Below are positions 45,562 to 53,610 of a DNA stretch of 64,000 nucleotides, one piece after another. The DNA comes from Bacteroidales bacterium. Its GTDB lineage: Bacteria; Bacteroidota; Bacteroidia; Bacteroidales; Marinilabiliaceae. Position numbers and translations under genes: made by a program. The stretch lies in assembly GCA_900766825.1 (NCBI GenBank), contig CAAFWU010000067.1, positions 1 through 64,000 on the forward strand, written 5' to 3'. Numbering within the stretch: position 1 is the first letter of the stretch; each line of letters begins with the position of its first letter. The notes below the pieces were generated by a model. That model saw only the letters and a list, made by a program, of their open reading frames with translations, did no database searches and had not been told where the DNA came from.

Positions 45562-45647
45562 TTCATGCGTTCCCTGCGACAGCATTACCTGCATCAGGTT
45601 CATTGGGTATGATCTCAGCCGAGCGTTCTCAGCACCCCTTGCATCTC
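45562..45647 (-). ncRNA. TPP (THI-box) riboswitch
   Basis: On the minus strand the conserved blocks occur in order: GGGGTGCTGAG, GGCTGAGATCATACCC, GAACCTGATGCAGGTAATG and CGCAGGGAA. These are the pyrimidine- and pyrophosphate-sensing arms of the thiamine diphosphate aptamer. It precedes thiS-thiG-thiC-EamA-thiH. Confidence 0.96.
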
Positions 45648-45679
45648 TAATTATCTCTTTTGTTCATTAACCTACTTAG

Positions 45680-45687
45680 CAAAGTTA
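45680..45687 (-). promoter_or_regulatory. -7 promoter box of the thi operon
   Basis: Reads TAACTTTG on the minus strand, about 33 bp before the aptamer, a perfect TAnnTTTG match and well placed for transcription of the riboswitch. Confidence 0.65.
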
Positions 45688-45960
45688 GAAATTTTTAGAC
45701 ACCATTGTTACACAACTCTCATTTTGATATTTAACATCGCTCTCCTAGTGTCAATTTTGTCATTGATGCTCCTATGCACATAGATAGGCTAAAAATCGAT
45801 TTTCTTCTTCAAAACATAATACGCTTATCGAATTAATATTCAATAGATTAATCAGTTTATCTAATCCTTTACTTTCATACATCCGCACAACTAATAATCC
45901 ATCGAAAATGACACCCTATAAAATCAAAAAGATATTGTTTAGTTGAGAGATTATTGCACA

Positions 45961-45992
45961 AAAAAAGACGTAGCCATTTTCGACTACGTCTT
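45961..45992 (-). terminator. Terminator after the TenI/ThiE-like gene
   Basis: 9-bp stem AAGACGTAG/CTACGTCTT (45965-45973 with 45984-45992); the A-run to its left gives a T-run on the minus strand. The stretch 45690-45960 is AT-rich and empty of other features. Confidence 0.88.
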
Positions 45993-46024
45993 GGTATCAT
46001 AAGATGAGTATGTAAGCACAGTTT

Positions 46025-46642
46025 TCAGACCACCACCTCACTTATTGCGTCTTGCCAATTCAGAAAGCGCCAGTAGTTATTCATAATCTCATCGCGCGAG
46101 AGACCTTTCCAAAGTCCACCTAAAACAGCGGCACCTCCAAAACCGTAATCTTGAACGAGCGACATATTCTCTGGTGTTACGCCACCCAATGCAATCATAC
46201 GTCGATTAATCCTACCCTCGTTGTTTGCTTGCCAAAGCAGGTCAGGCGCAAAAGCCGACTTATACCCCTCTTTGGATATGCTATCGAAAATGGGACTTAG
46301 GAAAACATAATCCAACTCACCCACCCTTGCGTTAGCCTCATCAATGGAGTGACACGAGGCACTAAGCCTGCCCTCCCAATCATCATCAGGAGCCTCATCG
46401 AACCCTTTGCTGAAGTGATAGCCACCCAACTCATAATCGGCAGCCAATTGAGGGAAATAATGCATTGTGAGCCTATCGTGAAACTCTGGACTAATATGCT
46501 TAATAAGCTTTTCTACGTCGCCAACATCAGCATTGGGCTTCCGCAGATGGAGCAGCGGCAGCCCACTCTCAAAAAGAGCGTTGATAACCTCAGCCTCATC
46601 CTTAAAGAAAGTAGGCCAAGATATGGCAATTAGTTTAAGCAT
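46025..46642 (-). CDS. TenI/ThiE-like thiamine phosphate synthase family protein
   Basis: 205 residues from the ATG at 46642 (MLKLIAISWPTFF); a longer version adds a hydrophobic leader and would start at the predicted transcription start, so the short form is preferred. ThiE-like TIM barrel: LLHLRKPNAD near residue 30, GGYHFSKGF near 75, LSPIFDSISKEGYKS near 115, and ALGGVTPENM near 151. It lacks the full DDxxL/HMP-diphosphate motif seen in the ThiE at 35853, so thiazole tautomerase (TenI) or a diverged role is likely. Confidence 0.82.
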   Translation of the reverse strand: MLKLIAISWPTFFKDEAEVINALFESGLPLLHLRKPNADVGDVEKLIKHISPEFHDRLTMHYFPQLAADYELGGYHFSKGFDEAPDDDWEGRLSASCHSIDEANARVGELDYVFLSPIFDSISKEGYKSAFAPDLLWQANNEGRINRRMIALGGVTPENMSLVQDYGFGGAAVLGGLWKGLSRDEIMNNYWRFLNWQDAISEVVV

Positions 46643-46980
46643 AAAAAACAGTAGAAGGCAAAGTAGGAGGAGAAAGAAAATACGCTCAATATTAGGCGTA
46701 CAATCCATCACACACTAAACAAATTTAATATTTAACTCAATAGATTGTTCACATTTGAATTAAAAATTCAGAAATAATGAACAGTCTGGAGAAAATAGAG
46801 AGAAAGAACACATCCGATTGGTAAAATACCTCAGAAACATAAGAGTATGCACTAAGAATAAAAGACAGTATTGCTCACTAAAGACAACAAACTCGCCACC
46901 TTTTCTCCTAACTAGTAAATACTAATATTCCTTCATACATCGAAAAAGTAAGTAGAATGATTTACCAATTAAAGCACCAT
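46643..46980. other. Gap between the TenI-like and lipoprotein genes
   Basis: AT-rich, no credible gene. It holds the box at 46720-46727 and nothing else I can support. Confidence 0.5.
46720..46727 (-). promoter_or_regulatory. -7 promoter box of the TenI-like gene
   Basis: Reads TAAATTTG on the minus strand, 78 bp before the preferred start. Its predicted transcription start coincides with the longer open frame's first codon, which argues for the shorter protein. Confidence 0.55.
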
Positions 46981-48201
46981 TCAATCCTTGTCTTTAACAG
47001 GTCTAACTGTGCAACCCCACCACTCTGGTGCATTTTCTATGATGTTATACACCTTGGCATTCATAGAAGAGGATAGCACTACATAATACTGAATAATGGC
47101 ACCACGCGTTCCCGACAGATAAAACGCTCCGTTCTTACTCGAGACTCCTTCTACTGTGGTCACAATTTTAGTACCCTCCATATGTCCCACAGAAGGCAAG
47201 TATATTAAGTTGCCATTCGCACCTGTTACTTGAAAACAATATATTAGCTCCTTGTTGCTGTTAGTCACCGTTGTCTGCGACTTCTTGCAATTCTCGTTCA
47301 GCTCAATCATTTCAGCCTCGGTTGGCAAACGCCAGCCTTTGGGCAAGGATTTTGCCACAATATCGAACATCTCATTACCAGAGACATCATTGCCAATTGC
47401 AGCTTCAAAACCATAGAGGGTATAATTACTTTCCGTATACGAACTCTTGCCCGTAAATGTCTCTGCATAACAGAAAAAGTCGCCTGCATCACCAGGCAGT
47501 GCAGCTCCCAAATTACGGTCGGCCCATAGCACCGACAGACCAAGATCCACAGCCTCAGGTTCATCATAATTGAGGATAGAAGCAGCAAGAGTTGGTACAG
47601 TCAAATTCACCAATTGCTGAACAGGCTTACCCTTTTGATCGTGAGCTGATACCACAAAACAATAAGCAGACTCAGGTTCCATATTACCAATGGCTATGGT
47701 GAATGCACCCGAATTGGTGAGAGTAACATTATGAGTCAACTCAGACAAATCTAAATCTATGACCTCATCAGTCCCTCCATTGAGAGAAAGAGTCACTTCC
47801 ACCACAAGTGTGTCCTCGCTGCTATAATCGTTGCCCGATAGCGTAGGAAGACACTCGCCCTCAATAACAGCAATGCCTTGAGCCGCTGCCATAGCTTGCG
47901 TTATCGATATCTCGTATCGCTCCACATTGGCGTACTTATCATCACCAGAAGGCTCATCAGCAGAACCAGACCCCGAACCAGTGTTGTCATCACCAGAGGT
48001 ATTTTCATCATCACCGCCAGCCTCTCCGCCTTCACCCTCTTTACCGTTACCATCCTTATCTTCATTGGTAGGCACAGTCTCCTCATCCTCCTCTTCATCA
48101 TAATAATAATGGTTCTTGACGCATGAGGGCAACGAAAGAGTAAGAGATAACTGAATGAAAGTAGATAGCAGAGATCGACAGAAGTGAGTTGATTTAATCA
48201 T
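46981..48201 (-). CDS. FISUMP-type surface lipoprotein with acidic linker
   Basis: 406 residues. Lipoprotein signal peptide with lipobox SLPSC (Cys27). Residues ~30-85 are an Asp/Glu/Gly-rich linker. A beta-rich region follows, then from about 235 the Fibrobacter-succinogenes-major-paralogous type domain (EAVDLGLSVLWADRNLGA, LPKGWRLPTEAEM), ending in WWGCTVRPVKD. Acidic residues just after the lipid-anchored Cys region may act as a surface-export signal in Bacteroidota. Function is unknown; surface binding is likely. Transcribed alone. Confidence 0.82.
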   Translation of the reverse strand: MIKSTHFCRSLLSTFIQLSLTLSLPSCVKNHYYYDEEEDEETVPTNEDKDGNGKEGEGGEAGGDDENTSGDDNTGSGSGSADEPSGDDKYANVERYEISITQAMAAAQGIAVIEGECLPTLSGNDYSSEDTLVVEVTLSLNGGTDEVIDLDLSELTHNVTLTNSGAFTIAIGNMEPESAYCFVVSAHDQKGKPVQQLVNLTVPTLAASILNYDEPEAVDLGLSVLWADRNLGAALPGDAGDFFCYAETFTGKSSYTESNYTLYGFEAAIGNDVSGNEMFDIVAKSLPKGWRLPTEAEMIELNENCKKSQTTVTNSNKELIYCFQVTGANGNLIYLPSVGHMEGTKIVTTVEGVSSKNGAFYLSGTRGAIIQYYVVLSSSMNAKVYNIIENAPEWWGCTVRPVKDKD

Positions 48202-48268
48202 AAACAGCGCTATTATATGAAGTTATTGATTTTAATCTAAAGTGACGATTAAGCTAAAAGAGTCAATT

Positions 48269-48284
48269 TGTTTCCCGTGGAACA
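48269..48284. promoter_or_regulatory. Near-consensus parS site
   Basis: TGTTTCCCGTGGAACA differs at one position from the ParB-binding consensus TGTTnCACGTGnAACA. It lies between the lipoprotein gene and uvrC, outside any coding region, 4.9 kb from the perfect site at 53228. Confidence 0.6.
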
Positions 48285-48315
48285 TGATGTTTAATTACGA
48301 ATTGTTACTTTTAGC

Positions 48316-50154
48316 TCACTTAAAGTACTCCAAAATCAAAGTTGCCTTAGCCTTTCCAACACAATTTGTAAGTTCCTCAGCCGATGCCCTTCGCATTGCC
48401 TCAACACCTCCAAACTGCTTAAAGAGGGCTTCCTTGGCCTTAGGTCCAATACCTTTAATGGCATCGAGCTCCGACGTTATCATACTCTTGCTGCGCTTGT
48501 TGCGGTGGAACGTGATGGCCACACGGTGAACCTCGTCCTGCATTCGAGTGAAGAAACGAAAGACGGCATCACTTTTACCTATGCCCACTACCTTAGGCGG
48601 GAACCCAACCAAAATCTGATTGGTCCTGTGGTGCGAGTCCTTCGACAAACCAATGATGTTGGCTTTGAGCCCAAGATCATCCAATGCCTCTCGTATCACC
48701 TGCATCTGCCCTACCCCACCATCGGCCACAATCAGGTCTGGCATTCCTTTGCCCTCTTCGTGCAGACGCGCATAGCGTCGCGAGACCACTTCGTACATCG
48801 AGGCGTAGTCATCGGGACCCTCAACGGTCTTAATATTAAAAAGGCGATAATCCTGACGACTGGGTCGGCAATTTTTGTATACAACACAAGCGGCCACAGC
48901 ATCCGTACCCTGAATATTGGAGTTATCGAAACACTCCATCCAATGGGGCAATTCGTGCAGTCCTAACAACTCTTTTATCTGGATTAAAAGCTTCTCTTCG
49001 TGCGTAGCTCGGCTTTTTATGGCCTCTTGTTTCAATAACTCAAGCTTATAGAGGCGTGCGTTTTTCTCCGATAGCTCGAGCAACTTTTTCTTATCTCCGC
49101 TCTGTGGAATGGTAACCTGAATTCCTTTGAACTCTGTGTCGGGTGCCAGTGGCACTACAATTTCTCTCTGTAATATGCCGCTTGTCTCTCGTACACGCAA
49201 TATTCCAAGAGACAATATTTCATCGTCCTCCTCATCCAGTTGGGTGCGGAATGTCATGGTATAGGAGGCTAAAATCTGACCTTGGGTAACTCGCATAAAG
49301 TTTACATAGCTCTCGCTGCGATCATCGTTATGAACTATCGAGAATATGTCGGCATTAATAATTGATGTACTGGCCACCAAAGATTTGCTCTGATAATTGG
49401 TCAATCGCTCTACTTTACGCTTCAGAACCTCTGCCTTCTCAAACTCCATGGCTTCGGCGGCCTCAAACATCTGTTGCTTCAGCTGTTTAATTATTGGCGA
49501 AACATTGCCTCGAAGCAGACTACGCACACCATCGATAAACTCTGTGTACTTATCTTCAGTAATCAAACCCTCACAAGGACCGCAACAAAGTTTAATGTGA
49601 TACTTGAGACAAACCTTGTAAGTTCCTGATTTTATGCGTTCGGGAGATAGATTAAGATTGCATTGTCTTAAGGGGTAAAGCTGTTTCACTATATCCAAAA
49701 GATCGCGCATCTGCGTTATGCTGGGATAGGGCCCATAATATACACTACCATCGCGCACATGCCTTCTAGTGGAGATAACTCGTGGAAAAGGTTCGTTCAA
49801 GACCGCAATCCAAGGATATGTCTTATCATCCTTAAGCAGTATATTGTATCGTGGCTTATGCTGTTTGATGAGGTTATTTTCCAGAAGCAAGGCATCCTCT
49901 TCTGAGTTAACCACAATATGGTGTATGTGGCATATCTTGCTTACAAGTATTGTAGTCTTGGGAGTCTGTTTGTTCTTGATAAAATAAGAAGAGACACGTC
50001 GTTTTAGATTCTTAGCCTTGCCAACATAAATAATTTTACCCGACCGATCGAAGTATTGATAAACTCCAGGATCATCGGGTAGCACATCTACAAGTTGTTT
50101 AAGATAATCGAGTCGTTCTTGGTCGTTGGCAAATGTGTAGGTAGCTCTCTCCAT
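48316..50154 (-). CDS. uvrC: Excinuclease ABC subunit C
   Basis: 612 residues, standard length. N-terminal GIY-YIG nuclease (PGVYQYFDRSGKIIYVGKAKNLKRR, residues ~30-55), UVR domain near 220 (AAEAMEFEKAEVLKRKVERL), RNase-H-like C-nuclease (HWMECFDNSNIQGTDAVA; VADGGVGQM) and C-terminal HhH motif (IKGIGPKAKEALFKQFG). It makes both incisions in nucleotide excision repair with UvrA and UvrB. Followed by a parS-like site; upstream is a large gene-free region. Confidence 0.97.
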   Translation of the reverse strand: MERATYTFANDQERLDYLKQLVDVLPDDPGVYQYFDRSGKIIYVGKAKNLKRRVSSYFIKNKQTPKTTILVSKICHIHHIVVNSEEDALLLENNLIKQHKPRYNILLKDDKTYPWIAVLNEPFPRVISTRRHVRDGSVYYGPYPSITQMRDLLDIVKQLYPLRQCNLNLSPERIKSGTYKVCLKYHIKLCCGPCEGLITEDKYTEFIDGVRSLLRGNVSPIIKQLKQQMFEAAEAMEFEKAEVLKRKVERLTNYQSKSLVASTSIINADIFSIVHNDDRSESYVNFMRVTQGQILASYTMTFRTQLDEEDDEILSLGILRVRETSGILQREIVVPLAPDTEFKGIQVTIPQSGDKKKLLELSEKNARLYKLELLKQEAIKSRATHEEKLLIQIKELLGLHELPHWMECFDNSNIQGTDAVAACVVYKNCRPSRQDYRLFNIKTVEGPDDYASMYEVVSRRYARLHEEGKGMPDLIVADGGVGQMQVIREALDDLGLKANIIGLSKDSHHRTNQILVGFPPKVVGIGKSDAVFRFFTRMQDEVHRVAITFHRNKRSKSMITSELDAIKGIGPKAKEALFKQFGGVEAMRRASAEELTNCVGKAKATLILEYFK

Positions 50155-50366
50155 TGAATATATTAACCTTGCTGAGTTTCTACGATTAAAACAAATTTAG
50201 AAAATAAAATTAGAACGAGGCAAGGATGGAAAGGAGAAAAAGAAAAAATAGATCTCCTTTTGAAATAAATACTACACATGGATAGTAGTAAGTTTCTTAT
50301 GACTGTTCTGAAAAGATGGTTTAATATGTACGTATTGATGTGTATCAAAAGCTTGATTTTAAGACA

Positions 50367-50492
50367 TCAGGGCGTTGCCCTTCGTATATTCTGCTGCCCT
50401 TTCAGGGCGCTGCCGTATAGAGTGGGGGGAATATGGTTACCCAGGGCGTTGCCCTGGGCTATGCACTGTTGCCCCTTCGGGGCGCTAACGTA
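50367..50492 (+). repeat. REP-like repeat block, left arm
   Basis: Two units in a row, each with a GGGCGTTGCCC palindrome and a second CCC...GGG hairpin: 50367-50415 (CAGGGCGTTGCCCTT... TGCCCTTTCAGGGCGCTG) and 50438-50492 (CCCAGGGCGTTGCCCTGGG... CCCCTTCGGGGCGCTA). The right arm at 50796-50922 carries the same two units on the other strand. Confidence 0.88.
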
Positions 50493-50795
50493 GTGATACA
50501 GGGTATAAATTAGTTTACACAGGTGAGAACAGGGAATTAATTCTATTGCAATTTCATGTTGCTATCGTTGAAATGATGAGGATAAATATGGATACAAGAG
50601 GTATATGCCATGGTTTAATATTAGCCATTCATTCGAGAACGACGCTATTTGTAATGTAACTAAAGTTTCGAAAGTGGTCTTATTCAAGTTGTTCTTATTA
50701 AGAGGCAGAATTAAAAGGAAACACTATAGTGTGGAAATATAAGTTAGTAAAGGCATAATTCAATCTTAAAGTGCAAGTATGTCCAGCCCCAAACG

Positions 50796-50922
50796 GGGGC
50801 TATCGCCCCAAATGGGCAGCAGACCATAGCCCAGGGCAACGCCCTGGGTAGCGCCCCCTCCAAAAAAAATAAACGTCAGCGCCCTGAAAGGGCAGCAGAT
50901 TATACGAAGGGCAACGCCCTGA
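50796..50922 (-). repeat. REP-like repeat block, right arm (inverted)
   Basis: Reverse complement of the left block. Unit 50874-50922 matches 50367-50415 almost base for base over about 45 nt (TATAATC for TATATTC). Unit 50796-50856 matches 50438-50492 more loosely, with a closely similar CCCAGGGCGTTGCCCTGGG core. Confidence 0.88.
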
Positions 50923-51360
50923 GAGAGGAATAGAGGCTAAATTTCACAGTTTATCCGCTAATTTTCCCTCTCAACTATAGATTTCCACTAACAATTTCAT
51001 CCATTGGCAATAATATGATTTATTGTCTTTGCCTATGTTTTATCAAGCATTGAGTAATCCATTCAAAATAAACTTCTGCAAACGCCTTAAGAAAACTGCG
51101 TTCTGTCAATCTTGAAAAACACTTTCGAAGCGTTACCCTCCTACGAAGCTAAACATACTCTGATCTACTTACGAAACTTTAGTAATGTAATTATAAAAGG
51201 ATAGATGTAATGTTATCAGTGTCATGATTGATGATCTATTCAGAATAGCCTATGAACACACAGTAAACTTGCATATAATGAAAAATATATGATTTATAGA
51301 AACAAGACATGATGCTAATCATGTTTCATTACATGATAAATTCATTTAAGAAGGAGGTCT

Positions 51361-51390
51361 CAAAAAAAAAAAATTGCCCAAGGCAATGCA
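51361..51390 (-). terminator. Probable terminator after the adenine deaminase gene
   Basis: ATTGCC (51373-51378) pairs with GGCAAT (51382-51387). The 11-A run beside it makes a long T-tract on the minus strand. It lies about 150 bp past the stop at 51538. Confidence 0.65.
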
Positions 51391-51537
51391 CCTGAGCAAT
51401 ATTATGCTATCCATCTCCATTAGTGACGCTGACAATAGAAACGAAAAGGAATAATCATTTTATTCGAGATGGTACTATTGCAGCGTTAGCTATTCTTTAT
51501 GACAAACACATTATAAAAACAAACCTTATCCCCCACC

Positions 51538-53211
51538 CTACTTCACAAAGACATCCACAGGCGAGAAAGTATCGACATCGAAGAGACACTTGTCTCCTAT
51601 CTTGAGCGATGGAATAACCAAAAGCGACATAAATGCCATTGACATAAATGGCGAGCTAAGATCAACACCGAGCTTTTCTTGAGCGGTGCGAATAAGCCAT
51701 TGATACTTATCAGCCACCACATTAAAATTGTCATTTGTCATGAGTCCAGCGATAGGCAGCTCCAACTGACCTGCAACTGCATTGTCGTTCACAACCACAA
51801 TGCCGCCTTTTGATGCAAAAATAGCCTCAGCTGCCAAACGCATCGATTGAGCATCCGCACCAATGATGACCACATTGTGAGAATCGTGGGCAATGGACGA
51901 AGCCATAGCGCCGCTTTTGAGACCTGTTCCTTTGATAAAACCATTGACCACAGGAGCCTGAGCATCGTATCTATTCACAACGGCAATCTTCACTATGTCG
52001 TTGTCAATATCGGACTTCACTTCAGCCTGTGCCTTAGCTTTACTCTGCCATACGAGACTCTGGGTTACAATCTGATCCTTAAGTTGGACAATAACCCTAA
52101 GTTTGGGATCGTTGGACGGAGCAACAAGTTGAAAGTCTGCATCGGTAAAAGAGCGGTCAACAAAGTTGTTTGGCTTAAGAGGATTAGGTAGATAGTCATA
52201 CGCGAGACCTTGAACAGAGTTATAAGCCTCTTGCCCATTGAGGATCACAGAGCGGAGAGAGAATTCCTTGAGCGAGTTAAGAAGAAGGAAATTACTCTTA
52301 TCCCCTACCTGCACCAAACCACAATCCAATTTATAGTGAGACACAGGGTTTACACTAAGGATTTGGAATATATCGAATATAGAGATACCCATCTCAAGAG
52401 CGCGAAGGAAAAACTTATCTATGTGACCTCGTTCGCGAATATCATCGGGGTGAGCATCATCGGTGCAGGCCATCACATTGTAGGGGTTCGACTTCAGAAG
52501 TGACTGTAGGGCATCGAGGTTACGAGCTGCACTACCCTCGCGAATGAGTACTTTCATTCCAAGGGCGATTTTTTCTTTAGCCTCAGAAAGAGAGTAACAC
52601 TCATGGTCGGTAGATACACCTGCAGCCACATACTTCTTCAGATCTTCTCCCATAAGACCTGGTGCGTGACCGTCCACAGGAATGTGAGCCTCCTGTGCTA
52701 TGGCAATCTCCTCCATCATCTTAGGATCGGCATTGACAACACCAGGGTAGTTCATCACTTCGGCCAGAGCCACACACTCATCCACAAGGTTTCTAACCTG
52801 AATGGGACCAAACACTGCACCATTTGTTTCAAAGGGAGTAGATGGTACACAAGATGGAATGCAGAAGTAGAAGTTTAGGGGTGACTTATGAGCATCATCG
52901 ATCATAAAACGGACACCATCTTCACCAAGCACATTGGCAATTTCGTGAGGGTCACAAACCACACCAACAGAGCCATGAGGTATAACCATCTCAGCAAATC
53001 GTTGTGGAGAAAGCATAGAACTCTCTATATGAACGTGAGCATCGATAAGTCCTGGGGTACAATAAGGAAGACCATCAGTAGGTTCCTTCTTTAGGACATT
53101 AATTTCTTCAATAGTATCGCCAAATTTAATTTCAGCTGTACTAATCGACCGACTAATTACATTAACATAATTAACTTTAATCACTCGGCTTGATTTAAAT
53201 CGATTAATCAT
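51538..53211 (-). CDS. ade: Adenine deaminase
   Basis: 557 residues from the ATG at 53211 (MINRFKSSRVIKV). An earlier in-frame ATG at 53244 would start MFHVEH, but that sequence is the parS palindrome read as protein and is rejected. Amidohydrolase metal motif PGLIDAHVHIESS is near residue 56; HGSVGVVCDPHEIANVLG and MACTDDAHPDD follow, and the C-terminal half has the Ade-specific domain (SIAHDSHNVVIIG). It deaminates adenine to hypoxanthine for salvage. Transcribed alone. Confidence 0.95.
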   Translation of the reverse strand: MINRFKSSRVIKVNYVNVISRSISTAEIKFGDTIEEINVLKKEPTDGLPYCTPGLIDAHVHIESSMLSPQRFAEMVIPHGSVGVVCDPHEIANVLGEDGVRFMIDDAHKSPLNFYFCIPSCVPSTPFETNGAVFGPIQVRNLVDECVALAEVMNYPGVVNADPKMMEEIAIAQEAHIPVDGHAPGLMGEDLKKYVAAGVSTDHECYSLSEAKEKIALGMKVLIREGSAARNLDALQSLLKSNPYNVMACTDDAHPDDIRERGHIDKFFLRALEMGISIFDIFQILSVNPVSHYKLDCGLVQVGDKSNFLLLNSLKEFSLRSVILNGQEAYNSVQGLAYDYLPNPLKPNNFVDRSFTDADFQLVAPSNDPKLRVIVQLKDQIVTQSLVWQSKAKAQAEVKSDIDNDIVKIAVVNRYDAQAPVVNGFIKGTGLKSGAMASSIAHDSHNVVIIGADAQSMRLAAEAIFASKGGIVVVNDNAVAGQLELPIAGLMTNDNFNVVADKYQWLIRTAQEKLGVDLSSPFMSMAFMSLLVIPSLKIGDKCLFDVDTFSPVDVFVK

Positions 53212-53227
53212 AGAACAATTTATTTTG

Positions 53228-53243
53228 TGTTCCACGTGGAACA
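53228..53243. promoter_or_regulatory. Perfect parS centromere-like site
   Basis: TGTTCCACGTGGAACA is a perfect 16-bp palindrome and fits the conserved chromosomal parS consensus bound by ParB. In most bacteria such sites cluster around oriC. mnmG, another gene often near the origin, is 370 bp away. Confidence 0.85.
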
Positions 53244-53489
53244 AAATATATAATATGATGTAAATTGAATTTTATAGAGAAAAAAATAGATTAATGAAAA
53301 GATAGAATATAAGTGTAAATAAGACTGTTAAATTAGAGATAAGACGTAAAAGTAAAAAGTGCCGTGCTATAAAGGTTGAGAAAACTAACTGGTAAAGGGG
53401 TTTAGAAATGAAACTCCTATCCTATTAATAGTCTCTTTATCACAAAGCATTGATTAAAGTATACAGAGTTATGTGACTTTTGCTAAAAT

Positions 53490-53530
53490 AAAAATAAGAA
53501 GCGACAAATCAAATATCGCTTCTTAAATTT
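53490..53530 (-). terminator. Terminator after mnmG
   Basis: 10-bp perfect stem TAAGAAGCGA/TCGCTTCTTA (53495-53504 with 53516-53525), A-rich on the left so T-rich on the minus strand. Confidence 0.8.
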
Positions 53531-53610
53531 TGGTGACACTGATAAGATAATACTTTCCTTAATTTAATAATAAAATCACTTAGATAGAGTAGAATCTTAA
53601 AAATGTCAAT

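Larger units (their letters stand above)
50155..51537. other. 1.4-kb gene-free region with inverted repeats
   Basis: No open frame here has a plausible start, composition or family match. It holds two repeat blocks in inverted orientation (50367-50492 and 50796-50922), about 300 bp of AT-rich spacer between them, and a terminator-like hairpin at 51361-51390. No DnaA-box cluster was found. Confidence 0.75.
53212..53610. other. Gap between adenine deaminase and mnmG
   Basis: 399 AT-rich bases without a gene. It holds the perfect parS site and the mnmG terminator; the rest shows no feature I can support. Confidence 0.6.

Noticed and set aside
50367..50922. CRISPR array
   Set aside because: Units are inverted and paired, not direct repeats with equal-length unique spacers, and no cas gene is present.
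50155..51537. oriC candidate in the gene-free region
   Set aside because: Near parS and AT-rich in part, but I found no cluster of DnaA boxes; the repeats are GC-rich palindromes instead.
53228..53244. Upstream start MFHVEH for adenine deaminase
   Set aside because: The sequence is the parS palindrome. The family begins at MINRF (53211).
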